Source: Oceanobacillus sp. FSL K6-2867 (GTDB lineage: Bacteria > Bacillota > Bacilli > Bacillales > Amphibacillaceae). Taken from it: a stretch of 64,000 bases of DNA. Below are positions 24,497 to 32,737 of this stretch, one piece after another (within the stretch, counting starts at the first letter, position 1; the number at the start of each line of letters is the position of its first letter). Under the pieces are notes generated by a model. It was not told the DNA's origin and searched no databases. It saw only the letters and a list, made by a program, of their open reading frames with translations. The position numbers and the translations under genes are program-made. The stretch lies in contig NZ_CP150144.1 of assembly GCF_037963145.1 (NCBI RefSeq), positions 1,240,001 through 1,304,000 on the forward strand, read 5' to 3'.

Positions 24497-25063
24497 TCAT
24501 TCGATCATTTCTAACATAATCGGATTTTCGGAAATTTGAATACGTTCCTTTAATTCTTTTCCCATCAAATCACCATCTTTTGCATTATCAAAGCCTTTTA
24601 TCGTAACCGCTGTATATAAATCACATTCTATTATTAAATGATGAGGTAATGTACCATAAACATGTTTTCCTTTAATATCCTCTGCTTCAACACGTTCAAA
24701 TACTGGTACATTCTGCAAAAACGGAAATTCATTTTTTAATATTTCAACAGTTCCCATATGACGACTTGTAATTACAAAGTCATTTTTCATTTCCCATGGA
24801 TAAATTTCTAAAGCAGTCAAACGATATTTAACTACGTTTATATCAGCCTTGATAATATCTAACCCAGTATTAAATGTTTTATCTCTTGGCAATTCCAATC
24901 CATAATATTCATTTACTCCATAACCAACTAAAAGGCTAGGTGCAAGTGTAGAAATAATAATGATGTTATCTGATTCTTTATTATCATATCGAACCAATTC
25001 CCTAACTGCTGGAAACCCAAATGCTACTATTTTATTTTCTTTCAAAAGGTCATTTAATTTCAT
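24497..25063 (-). CDS. Protein with Csx16-like C-terminal domain, putative counter-defence
   Basis: This is a 188-residue two-part protein. Residues 1-90 are not recognised. Residues 95-165 read VITSRHMGTVEILK, then VEAEDIKGKHVYGTLPHHLI, then YTAVTIKG. This matches the SRHxGAxxW and GDxVIGTLPVxLAxE pattern I know from CRISPR-associated Csx16 proteins. Csx16 has been linked to cyclic-oligoadenylate ring-nuclease activity. Being the first gene of the operon and next to ardA, it may protect the incoming element from cyclic-nucleotide-based immunity. That role is inference, and a structural fold comparison is the key test. Confidence 0.5.
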   Translation of the reverse strand: MKLNDLLKENKIVAFGFPAVRELVRYDNKESDNIIIISTLAPSLLVGYGVNEYYGLELPRDKTFNTGLDIIKADINVVKYRLTALEIYPWEMKNDFVITSRHMGTVEILKNEFPFLQNVPVFERVEAEDIKGKHVYGTLPHHLIIECDLYTAVTIKGFDNAKDGDLMGKELKERIQISENPIMLEMIE

Positions 25064-25479
25064 AATTGCTTTTATTCACCTGCTTTCTAAATTCCATTAT
25101 TCATTTGAATATATTTTTTTGAAAAAAAGAAATTTACTTCGCTAGGCTCAAAATAATTTTTAAGAACCATTACGGCGCTTATCAGTCGCTCACTTCATAA
25201 GGTCATGGCGACATTTAGTAGGTTAAGTTTATAACCATTAGCACCCTCATTATGGACTGCTATAGCCTTTTCAAAAGTGTTAGCTATTATCACTTAGATT
25301 ACGTAAATGACAAATCTGGCAAAACGCGTTACAATAAAAGTGTCTAGGTTTTATTGTGGGCGTGTATGATAAGTTGCGATTTATCATATGCGCTCTCTTT
25401 CTATATGAAGTTTTCAAAGAACATCATTCCCTTTCATACATTCTCCAACATTTCTTTAAGTGGTATAAACTCACACTCG
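25064..25479 (-). promoter_or_regulatory. Promoter and long leader of the ICE transfer operon
   Basis: This spacer of about 415 bases has no supported gene. On the minus strand TTGTCA (25308-25313) and TAATAG (25284-25289) are 18 bases apart and could form the main promoter. Transcription from there gives a leader of about 210 bases before the Csx16-like gene. The leader has several short complementary stretches but no family I can name. Confidence 0.45.
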
Positions 25480-25722
25480 TTACATGTTCTCAAATGCTGA
25501 AATTTCTTTTCTTGACATATCATAATTTTTACAAATTCTACGATATGAAACATTGTGCAATAAAAGCTTTTGTATAATTTCCTTTGAAATTGGCTGTTGC
25601 ATATAATAATCCGCTTTTACAATTCGAACAGATAACTTCATCCTAGCCTGCCAGTCACCTTCCATTTCTTTCGCCAAAGGAACCGCCTTCTTCATTAAAT
25701 TTTGCATTTTTTTAAAATTCAT
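25480..25722 (-). CDS. Small HTH-like hypothetical protein
   Basis: This 80-residue basic protein ends VSYRRICKNYDMSRKEISAFENM, which could be a helix-turn-helix. AGGAGGTGAAATTCAA stands before the ATG. It lies downstream of the Xre-type gene at 25780 and may be cotranscribed with it. Function unknown; a role in regulating the element is plausible from position. Confidence 0.6.
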   Translation of the reverse strand: MNFKKMQNLMKKAVPLAKEMEGDWQARMKLSVRIVKADYYMQQPISKEIIQKLLLHNVSYRRICKNYDMSRKEISAFENM

Positions 25723-25779
25723 TTGAATTTCACCTCCTAAAAGTAATATAATTCAATTACTATACTTATTTAATTACTC

Positions 25780-26016
25780 TTAGAGATGCAACGATTCGTG
25801 GCATTTATTTGTAAAAAAAAGGTCTGGAAACAACTTCTTTTCGCTTACGCCGAAATAATTTGACATTTTTACCATAAGTTTAACAGTTGGATTTCGAGTA
25901 CCTTTTTCAATCGCACTTAAGTATTGCCTTGATATACCAAGATCACTTGCCACAATTTGCTGAGAACCAATTGATTTCCTAAAACCTATTAAAACATGCC
26001 TTATTTGTGTAGTCAC
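25780..26016 (-). CDS. Xre-family HTH regulator divergent from immR
   Basis: This 78-residue protein is almost entirely one HTH_3 domain (QQIVASDLGISRQYLSAIEKGTRNPTV). GGAGGTGATTTGAATTG precedes its start. It is divergent from the ImmR-like gene, as xis and ydzL are in ICEBs1, so the two regulators may form a switch over the 180-base spacer. It may be an activator or Cro-like antagonist, which the sequence does not decide. Confidence 0.75.
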   Translation of the reverse strand: MTTQIRHVLIGFRKSIGSQQIVASDLGISRQYLSAIEKGTRNPTVKLMVKMSNYFGVSEKKLFPDLFFTNKCHESLHL

Positions 26017-26196
26017 AATTCAAATCACCTCCGCTCATTTGCGTCAATTTGTAACATCGATTAATTAAATTATAATGCAACAATTAGTGTCTGTCAATAC
26101 CCTTTGTGACATTTTGTTGCTAAACTTTATTTGCTACATTATGTGTCGTATAATTGTTATTGTATCAATACGTCTCAATAAGGATTGGAGATTAAA
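26017..26196 (+). promoter_or_regulatory. Divergent operator/promoter region of immR
   Basis: TTTATT (26126-26131) and TATAAT (26149-26154), 17 bases apart, can drive immR. Related short motifs recur here (TTGTAACATCG, TTTGTGACATTTTG, TTGCTACATTATG), as expected for several repressor sites. Confidence 0.45.
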
Positions 26197-26541
26197 ATGT
26201 TAGGTGAACGTTTAACAAAATTACGTAAAAATAAAAAGTTGACACAGCAAGAACTAGCAAAAGAATTACAAATTAGTCGTTCTTCCTTATCCCAATATGA
26301 AATAAACAAGAGACAACCTGATTACGAAACTTTAAAATTAATTGCTAATTACTTTCATGTATCTATCGACTACCTCATTACAGGTAATGTGTATAGCGAA
26401 TCTCCAGATGAAATGTGGAAAGAATTATTAGACCCGAAAACACAAATATTCTTTAAAGATTTACAAAACGCCCCAGAAGAAAAAATTGATGAATTAATAC
26501 GTTTTTGGGAATTTATTCAAGAAAGAGATAAAAAGAAATAG
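26197..26541 (+). CDS. immR: ImmR-like repressor
   Basis: This 114-residue protein has an N-terminal HTH_3 domain (LRKNKKLTQQELAKELQISR) and a short helical C-terminus. In ICEBs1, ImmR represses the transfer operon and gives immunity to a second copy. The ATG at 26197 is preferred because GGAG lies 8 bases upstream. AGCTCTAAT/ATTAGGGCT with a T-run at 26542-26564 forms a terminator-like hairpin just after the gene. The protease ImmA follows in the same direction. Confidence 0.85.
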   Translation: MLGERLTKLRKNKKLTQQELAKELQISRSSLSQYEINKRQPDYETLKLIANYFHVSIDYLITGNVYSESPDEMWKELLDPKTQIFFKDLQNAPEEKIDELIRFWEFIQERDKKK

Positions 26542-26611
26542 AGCTCTAATATTAGGGCTTTTATTTATAATAAAAAACAGAACATATATTCCCTGAGGAA
26601 GGAGATAACTA

Positions 26612-27094
26612 ATGAACCATTTAAATTACCACACAACATTACTAGAAGATTCTGTAAAGCACCTTTATTATAATTTAGGTATTTATTGCCCACATCAACT
26701 AGATATGATGGAAATAGCTGACTACCTAGGAATTAAAGTCTGTTTTTGGGATATATCAAGTCGTGTTTATAAAAAAGAAATTATAATTGATTCTAGGTTA
26801 TCCCCCGAACAACAATGGGAGGATTTTGGACATGAACTTTGTCATTTATTATTACAGTACGGAAATCAAATATTGTACTTAAATAATCTTTTTCTAAAAT
26901 ACCAAGAACGCAAGGCAAATAATTTTGCATTACATTTTTGTGTACCAACATTTATATTACTTAAATATGAAATCGCTAGCATATCCGAAGGTATACCTTT
27001 TATAACAAAGACATTCAACGTAACACAGAAATTTGCACAAAAAAGACTTATCCATTTTAGAAATCAGCTACAAGTATCAAAATCACACCAATAA
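26612..27094 (+). CDS. immA: ImmA-like metallopeptidase
   Basis: This 160-residue protein is of the ImmA/IrrE family. H74-E75-x-x-H78 (HELCH) is the zinc site, and YQERKANNFALHF supplies the downstream glutamate. In ICEBs1, ImmA cleaves ImmR after DNA damage or a cell-density signal and so induces the element. GGAAGGAGATAACTA stands before the ATG. No RapI/PhrI-type sensor pair is visible in this element, so induction may differ from ICEBs1. Confidence 0.88.
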   Translation: MNHLNYHTTLLEDSVKHLYYNLGIYCPHQLDMMEIADYLGIKVCFWDISSRVYKKEIIIDSRLSPEQQWEDFGHELCHLLLQYGNQILYLNNLFLKYQERKANNFALHFCVPTFILLKYEIASISEGIPFITKTFNVTQKFAQKRLIHFRNQLQVSKSHQ

Positions 27095-27191
27095 CAAATG
27101 AGTAATTTCAAAACAAATTTCATATATAAATGTAGATTTGGAATAAAGTTTGATTAAAAGTCCTCACAAAGTCACATTTTTGAGCAAAATA

Positions 27192-27236
27192 AAAAGAATC
27201 CGTTTTGATAAAAGATTGATCAAAACGGATTCTTTT
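27192..27236. terminator. Bidirectional terminator between immA and the multicopper oxidase
   Basis: AAAAGAATCCGTTTTGAT (27192-27209) and its exact complement (27219-27236) form an 18-bp stem with A/T flanks on both sides. It separates convergent genes. Confidence 0.85.
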
Positions 27237-27375
27237 CTTGTTAATGGGTATGAAGTTTTTATAAAAAAGTTTGATCATTTTCTACTTGTATTGCTCAACA
27301 GTCGCTCCCGATTGCAGAAATCTTAAAATAAAGAATCAATACTTCATCAACCCCTTATTGACAGAGCACAGTCTA

Positions 27376-29184
27376 TTATTGGATAACAATAAACGGTCGC
27401 ATCATTTCATAATCCTCATGTTCCAATATATGACAGTGCCATACATACAACCCTGTAAAAGGACCAAATTTCATGATAATTCGGGTTACCTGTTTTGGGT
27501 TAGCTCTTACTGTATCCTTTCCTCCTCGTTCTTGAGGTTCGGGAGGCGTCGCCGGGCTCGTATAATGGATAATTCCCTCCTTATTGTACTTATCTACATC
27601 AAAATCTCTCCGATCTAATATTTGAAAATCAATTAAGTGAATGTGAATAGGATGTGAATCGTCCGTTAAGTTAATAAGACACCATATTTCGGTTGATCCC
27701 AATTTTGGATTTTCTGTTATGGGGGCATCCCACTGTTTATTATCCAATAGCATGAATTCACGACCGTATTTATCCATATTGTCATTTAAAGTTAGGTATC
27801 TTACCCTTGAAGCCGACTGTTCATTTAGTTGGGGTAAGGACATCATATTAGCCGGGATAACACTCGTATCCACACTAGACAAGGGAAGAGTTACACTAAA
27901 CTGCATCACTGTACCTGTATTTTCATCTACTGGATCTCCGGTTGGAAAGGGAGCGGGCGCATCGTTTGTCATAATAATAGATTTACCCTCAAGATTGGTA
28001 AAATCAATAATTACATCTGCTCGTTCTGCTGGAGATAACATGATTTCTTTTACACCTATCGGGTACTGCATTAATCCTCCATCCGTCGCAATTTGATACA
28101 TAAGTTGACCTGAATCAAGCTTCATCCTAAAGAAACGCGTGTTGGATGCGTTTAGCAGCCTAAATCGATATTTGCGTGGTTCCACTTTTAAATAGGGGTG
28201 TACTTTGCCATTCACCAAAATGGTATCCCCGACAAATTCGGGAATGATCGACGTTTCTAATTCCGGGATTGGTTGATCTGGCTGCTTCGGGTAATAGAGA
28301 GAACCATCCTTATTAAAAGTCTTGTCTTGTAGCATAAGAGGGATATCATATTTCCCACTTGGTAAATTCAGGTATCGCTCCTGTTGATCTCTGATTAGAT
28401 AGAAACCTGCCAATCCAGCATAAATATTAAGCCTAGTGATACCAAGCGCATGGTCATGATACCAGAGGGTGCAAGCATGATTGCAATTATCATATCGATA
28501 TACTTGCTTTCTAAAATAACTGCCGACTTGTTTAAATCCGTTTGTAAACCAAGCCTCTGGGTAACCATCGCTTTCTGATTCAACACACGCACCGTGGACA
28601 TGTACCACTGTTCTTACATCAGGAACGTCCCGATAGGCGCCATGAACCGTATAATCGATTGGAAAAAGATGCTTATCCGGAAGATTGTTGATCCATTTAA
28701 TAAACACGATTTCTCCGCTTTCTACTTCAATGGTAGGTCCCGGATAGCTTCCTTCGTACCCCCAAACCGTTGTATCATTTAACTCACTATGGAGTGATTG
28801 CTTGAATTCAGTCATATTTACTTCATAATAAGTATAAAACTGATCTTTCCATAGAGGTTTTAAAACAGGTGGAATGGGAAGTTCATCTACAAATTTAGTG
28901 AGGTTGATTTTTTGGGGATTTGTTTCATTACAGCCACATTGGTTGTTAGGTGTGCATTTACATTGATCCCCACATTTACAATTTGGATTATTACAGTATG
29001 GGTTGGTACAGGGTTTGGAACCGTTATGCATATTATGTGAATTTGCTTCCGTACTGTCACATTTGTTTTCAGAAGTGCATTTACACTGATCTCCACATTT
29101 ACAATTTGGATTATTACAGTGTGGGTTGGTACAGGGTTTGGAAAAGTTGTGCGAATTATGTGAAATACCATCATTAATATTCAT
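27376..29184 (-). CDS. Multicopper oxidase (CotA/laccase type) with N-terminal metallothionein-like repeats
   Basis: This 602-residue protein is a three-domain multicopper oxidase. Copper sites are HVHG (H195, H197), WYHDH (H243, H245), HPIHIH near 520 and HCHILEHEDYEMM (H583, C584, H585, H589, axial M594). Residues 1-87 are unlike ordinary CotA: two repeats of PCTNPxCNNPNCKCGDQCKC supply 15 cysteines, a metallothionein-like pattern. There is no signal peptide. GGGGGAATCTGA precedes the ATG. It is cargo of the element; copper or other metal tolerance by binding plus oxidation is a reasonable guess. Confidence 0.88.
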   Translation of the reverse strand: MNINDGISHNSHNFSKPCTNPHCNNPNCKCGDQCKCTSENKCDSTEANSHNMHNGSKPCTNPYCNNPNCKCGDQCKCTPNNQCGCNETNPQKINLTKFVDELPIPPVLKPLWKDQFYTYYEVNMTEFKQSLHSELNDTTVWGYEGSYPGPTIEVESGEIVFIKWINNLPDKHLFPIDYTVHGAYRDVPDVRTVVHVHGACVESESDGYPEAWFTNGFKQVGSYFRKQVYRYDNCNHACTLWYHDHALGITRLNIYAGLAGFYLIRDQQERYLNLPSGKYDIPLMLQDKTFNKDGSLYYPKQPDQPIPELETSIIPEFVGDTILVNGKVHPYLKVEPRKYRFRLLNASNTRFFRMKLDSGQLMYQIATDGGLMQYPIGVKEIMLSPAERADVIIDFTNLEGKSIIMTNDAPAPFPTGDPVDENTGTVMQFSVTLPLSSVDTSVIPANMMSLPQLNEQSASRVRYLTLNDNMDKYGREFMLLDNKQWDAPITENPKLGSTEIWCLINLTDDSHPIHIHLIDFQILDRRDFDVDKYNKEGIIHYTSPATPPEPQERGGKDTVRANPKQVTRIIMKFGPFTGLYVWHCHILEHEDYEMMRPFIVIQ

Positions 29185-29900
29185 TCAGATTCCCCCATTT
29201 TCTTAATTTGCCGATTAAGAACTAAGCACTTTAGATCACATAGATTAATAAAGTGGCGACCAAAAAGCAAGATTTTTATCACTCACTTATCAAGTAATTA
29301 AAGAAGCAGATATTCATTAACAAATGCAACATTAATATATGGACCTTCGAAGCAATCTTAACTGACCCTTTGTTCTATAAATGATATGTATAAATATAAA
29401 TATAATTCCCTTTTCCATTTTCCAAATACAGTTGTAAACTTCTGAATTAAATGAAATAAAAAAAGACCGATTTAGGTGTCGATCTCTTTGTAGCAACAGT
29501 TAATTTAAGAAGAATGTATTTTCAATTTCTCATAAAACTTTTTAGGGTTATCGATATTGTTTTCATAATATTTCGCTTGTTACTTAAACATATTAGTGAT
29601 TATTGATATTTCATAGTCGATATAGTGCAACATAAATAGTGAAGTAGCCCAAATTACAAGGGGGGGCTCCAAGATATTTATTCAGAATTCAATCCCGATT
29701 TAAGCGAACTTGGCAAATTTATTTTTGAAATTACTCGTATTCCTATACATCTCCAGCTTATGCTTTAAATCTGGATAAGGAAGAGTGTGTAACGTTTAGA
29801 CTTTTTATATTTATTTGTCGTCAGGTAATTCAACACGTCATTTAAAAATAAATAATGCATAAAATAATATGAACATTATTTTGCATAGGAGGCTAGAATT
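29185..29900. other. Spacer with an inverted repeat before a small gene
   Basis: About 715 bases without a convincing gene. ATGCATAAAATAAT (29855-29868) and ATTATTTTGCAT (29875-29886) form an inverted repeat with one bulge, ending at the ribosome binding site of the next gene. It could be an operator or an RNA hairpin that hides that site. Confidence 0.45.
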
Positions 29901-30122
29901 TTGAAATTAAATGATAAAAATTTGGAACATAATGATTCAAATCACGAAACCGATGCTCAATTAGATGAGCTTATTGAAATTGGTAAGAATATGATTTCTA
30001 TTTCCGCGGATGTATTATTGCATTCTCTTGAAGAGTCTCAAAAAAGAAATGAAATAAACAAGATGCAGAAACAGATTAACTATTTAAAGACTGAACTTGA
30101 AAAATTAAGAAAAAAGAATTAG
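29901..30122 (+). CDS. Small coiled-coil protein near the right end of the ICE
   Basis: This 73-residue charged protein starts at a TTG with AGGAGG 8 bases upstream. Residues 40-73 (LHSLEESQKRNEINKMQKQI and on) have a coiled-coil heptad pattern. It stands alone on the plus strand between the oxidase and the right end and is followed by a terminator at 30269. No family recognised. Confidence 0.6.
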   Translation: MKLNDKNLEHNDSNHETDAQLDELIEIGKNMISISADVLLHSLEESQKRNEINKMQKQINYLKTELEKLRKKN

Positions 30123-30268
30123 AGAATTATTATTTTACCTAGGATAAGCTATTTTTCTTTACGCTTAGCATCTTTTTAGGTGCATTACGACAACCATGGG
30201 TATACAATACAAGAATTTAATCCCTATTACCATCACCATAATTATTAAATTTGATAGAGCATCGTTAT

Positions 30269-30297
30269 GACGTGGGTTACTTCCCACGTCTCTTTTT
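30269..30297 (+). terminator. Intrinsic terminator near the ICE right end
   Basis: GACGTGGG (30269-30276) and CCCACGTC (30283-30290) form a perfect stem followed by TCTTTTTAT. It fits the end of the small coiled-coil gene transcript. Confidence 0.75.
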
Positions 30298-30511
30298 ATA
30301 CAGTTTGTGTCAAATGCGACATAAAAACTCCCATTTTTTAGGAACTTTCTAGCCTTTACCAGAGAGATGTAGCCACCCTCCATTTAAGCTAGAAACATTT
30401 CACACAACTAAACTGCCATTTAGTTTAAGTACAATGTTTCACAAATTAATATTACCATTAACTATTTTAAAAATTTTTAACGAAATGTTCTTCATCTTAT
30501 CTAAAAAAATA

Positions 30512-30550
30512 TCCCTACCAAATTATTTTTGGCAGGGATTTTGGCAGGGA
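30512..30550. repeat. Putative integrase arm sites, right end
   Basis: TTTTGGCAGGGA occurs twice in tandem (30527-30538 and 30539-30550). An inverted TCCCTACCAA stands at 30512-30521. The same motif occurs three times at the left end in the int coding sequence. Confidence 0.6.
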
Positions 30551-30637
30551 ACTATATTATTTTATACCAATTTGTCAATTTAAGATTAAGATAAACACTG
30601 TTAAATAGGCGTTCTCTCTTCAAATCAAGTTAGCTTT

Positions 30638-32173
30638 TTACTCCCACTCAATCGTAGCAGGTGGCTTGCTCGTAACATCGTACACAACTCGATTTATATG
30701 CTGTACATCATTCACAATACGAGTTGAAATTTTCTCAAGAACATCCCATGGGATACGTGCCCAGTCAGATGTCATTCCATCGATTGATGTAACGGCACGA
30801 ATTCCGATTGTGTAGTCATATGTCCGTGCATCACCCATGACACCAACACTTCGGATGTTCGGTAATACTGTGAAATACTGCCAGATATCGCGATCTAATC
30901 CTGCGTTTGCAATTTCTTCACGTAAAATGGCATCAGATTCACGCACGATTTCCAGCTTTTCTTCGGTTACTTCACCTAATACACGAATTGCCAGTCCTGG
31001 ACCTGGGAATGGTTGACGCCATACGATATGATCTGGAATACCGAGCTGTGTACCTAATTCACGTACTTCATCTTTGAACAATGTGTTTAGTGGTTCAATT
31101 AATTCAAATTGCATGTCCTCAGGCAGTCCGCCAACATTATGGTGTGACTTAATGGTTTGTGCTGTTTCAGTACCACTTTCAATCACGTCCGTATATAGAG
31201 TACCTTGTGCAAGGTAATCCATATCCTTTAATTTTGCCGCTTCATCGTCGAATACATAGATGAATTCATTCCCGATGATTTTACGTTTTTTCTCTGGATC
31301 ATCGACACCAGCTAATTTAGATAGGAAGCGATCTTTTGCATCTACTTTTATGATGTTCATATGGAAATCGTCAGCAAAGACCTTCATCACGTCATCTGCC
31401 TCATTTTTCCTTAATAATCCGTGATCAACGAAAATACAAGTTAATTGATCCCCAATAGCCTTATGAATTAACGCTGCAACTACAGATGAATCAACCCCGC
31501 CACTTAATGCACATAGCACGTTGCGGTCGCCAACCTTTTTCTGGATTGCTTCCACTTCCATGTCAATAAAGTTTTCGATTGTCCAATCACCCTTAGATTT
31601 GCACACATCAAATACAAATTGATTTAACAAATCGTTTCCATACTCTGAATGACGAACCTCTGGATGGAACTGTACGCCGTATAATCTGTTTTCGGGATCA
31701 CTCATTGCTGCAATTGGCGTTGATGGGCTTGTTGCATCAATTTGGAATGTAGGGGGAACCTCTGTTACCTTGTCTCCATGACTCATCCACACCGTTTGCT
31801 TTGTTGGTGTATCTTTGAAAAGAATTGGATCATGGTTAAGATCGATAAGTGCTTTTCCATACTCACGTTTTTTGGATTTCTCCACTTTTCCATTATAATG
31901 CAGCGCCATAAGCTGCATGCCATAGCAAATTCCTAATATTGGGATGTCTAAGTCGAATATTGCTTCATCGCAACGGAAGCTATTTTCATCATAAACACTG
32001 TGTGGTCCACCAGATAAAATGATTCCCTTTGGATTGATTGCTTTAATTTCTTCTGCTGTCAGCTTATGTGAATGCAGTTCACTATACACCCCGAACTCTC
32101 TGATTCGACGTGTAATCAGCTGATTGTATTGACTTCCAAAGTCAAGTACAAGTATCATTTCGTTGTTTTCCAT
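30638..32173 (-). CDS. guaA: GMP synthase (glutamine-hydrolysing)
   Basis: This 511-residue enzyme converts XMP to GMP using glutamine and ATP. The glutaminase domain has the nucleophile in ILGICYGMQ and the histidine in [10 protein letters not shown]. The ATP-PPase P-loop is ALSGGVDSS, and the C-terminal dimerisation domain ends [10 protein letters not shown]. Its last coding bases form the ICE target, and insertion leaves the protein sequence intact. A guanine riboswitch lies upstream, so transcription should fall when guanine is plentiful. Confidence 0.97.
   Translation of the reverse strand: MENNEMILVLDFGSQYNQLITRRIREFGVYSELHSHKLTAEEIKAINPKGIILSGGPHSVYDENSFRCDEAIFDLDIPILGICYGMQLMALHYNGKVEKSKKREYGKALIDLNHDPILFKDTPTKQTVWMSHGDKVTEVPPTFQIDATSPSTPIAAMSDPENRLYGVQFHPEVRHSEYGNDLLNQFVFDVCKSKGDWTIENFIDMEVEAIQKKVGDRNVLCALSGGVDSSVVAALIHKAIGDQLTCIFVDHGLLRKNEADDVMKVFADDFHMNIIKVDAKDRFLSKLAGVDDPEKKRKIIGNEFIYVFDDEAAKLKDMDYLAQGTLYTDVIESGTETAQTIKSHHNVGGLPEDMQFELIEPLNTLFKDEVRELGTQLGIPDHIVWRQPFPGPGLAIRVLGEVTEEKLEIVRESDAILREEIANAGLDRDIWQYFTVLPNIRSVGVMGDARTYDYTIGIRAVTSIDGMTSDWARIPWDVLEKISTRIVNDVQHINRVVYDVTSKPPATIEWE
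30642..30659. repeat. attR of the ICE in the 3' end of guaA
   Basis: TCCCACTCAATCGTAGCA is the complement of the codons for the GuaA C-terminus and is repeated at 8956-8973. Confidence 0.85.
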
Positions 32174-32321
32174 TGATTCCGCTCCTATCTGCTGTAAGGT
32201 GTCTCCATTGAAATGATGTAACCATTAGGTTTTAAGTAAGTGATGTACAATGACTCATAAAACTATGCTGATTCGCGATAAACCAGACATGTCCACTGCA
32301 ACACTTACATCTTTCCTGCTA

Positions 32322-32396
32322 AAAAAACCTGCATTTCTACTTTTCGCAACGCTATATAAACACTCATATAGCTACAAAAAGACAGAAATCCAGGTT
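32322..32396 (-). terminator. Terminator of the guaA riboswitch (expression platform)
   Basis: On the minus strand AACCTGGATTTCT pairs with AGAAATGCAGGTT around an inner GCTATAT/ATATAGC stem, followed by seven T. It lies about 30 bases after the aptamer and fits an OFF-switch. Confidence 0.8.
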
Positions 32397-32428
32397 CATG
32401 ATATAAACTACATCATCTAGATTCTGCC

Positions 32429-32495
32429 TTCATAGTCAGAGCATTTACGGTGCCCCGGTAGAAACTTTTGACCCATATTGTCAAGGATATACGAA
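32429..32495 (-). promoter_or_regulatory. Guanine riboswitch aptamer upstream of guaA
   Basis: The minus strand carries the purine-riboswitch core: TTCGTATA opening P1, AATATGG, AGTTTCTACCGGGG, CCGTAAATGC and CTGACTATGAA closing P1. The base that reads the ligand (position 74 in xpt numbering) is C in GACTATG, which selects guanine rather than adenine. A terminator follows at 32322-32396. Confidence 0.9.
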
Positions 32496-32516
32496 CGCAT
32501 TTATATTTCAATTTTT

Positions 32517-32686
32517 AAAGGTTGTTCAAATAGTCCGGTAAAAATGACGCTTCGAATTTCTTTGTTGGCTTGCTTTTCCGTTCCTCACGTATCAACTGCA
32601 TACGTTCTGGTACTCAAAGCTGCGCCGCCTCGAACTTCTCGGTCCTTTTTATCCTCCTCTTGAACTCGTACTTTTAGAGGTTGTCC
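32517..32686. repeat. Putative dispersed intergenic repeat element
   Basis: This 170-base block is richer in GC than its surroundings and has AAAGGTTGTTC at one end and AGAGGTTGTCC at the other. It does not look coding on either strand. I believe similar units are dispersed in oceanobacilli, but this is from memory. It sits between guaA's riboswitch and yebA. Confidence 0.4.
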
Positions 32687-32737
32687 TATCGACCACTCTT
32701 TTGCATGTATTTATTCTACTAATCAAGCTGCACTAGG

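Larger units (their letters stand above)
30123..30637. other. Right end of the ICE, without genes
   Basis: This stretch of about 500 bases holds a terminator (30269-30297) and putative arm-type integrase sites (30512-30550). It leads into the right attachment site. No supported gene. Confidence 0.6.
8956..30659. mobile_element. ICEBs1-like integrative and conjugative element at guaA (about 21.7 kb)
   Basis: The element is bounded by an 18-bp direct repeat. It contains integrase and DUF3173 genes, a complete ICEBs1-type set (helP, conQ, nicK, conB, conC, conD, conE, conG, cwlT homologues), ArdA, ImmR and ImmA regulators, an oriT inverted repeat and cargo including a multicopper oxidase. All major conjugation genes are open with no visible frameshift, so it could be functional. 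TTTTGGCAGGGA repeats near both ends look like integrase arm sites. Confidence 0.9.

Noticed and set aside
30165..30383. 72-residue minus-strand frame near the ICE right end
   Set aside because: It runs through the terminator hairpin at 30269-30297 and has no supporting start signal or recognisable motif.
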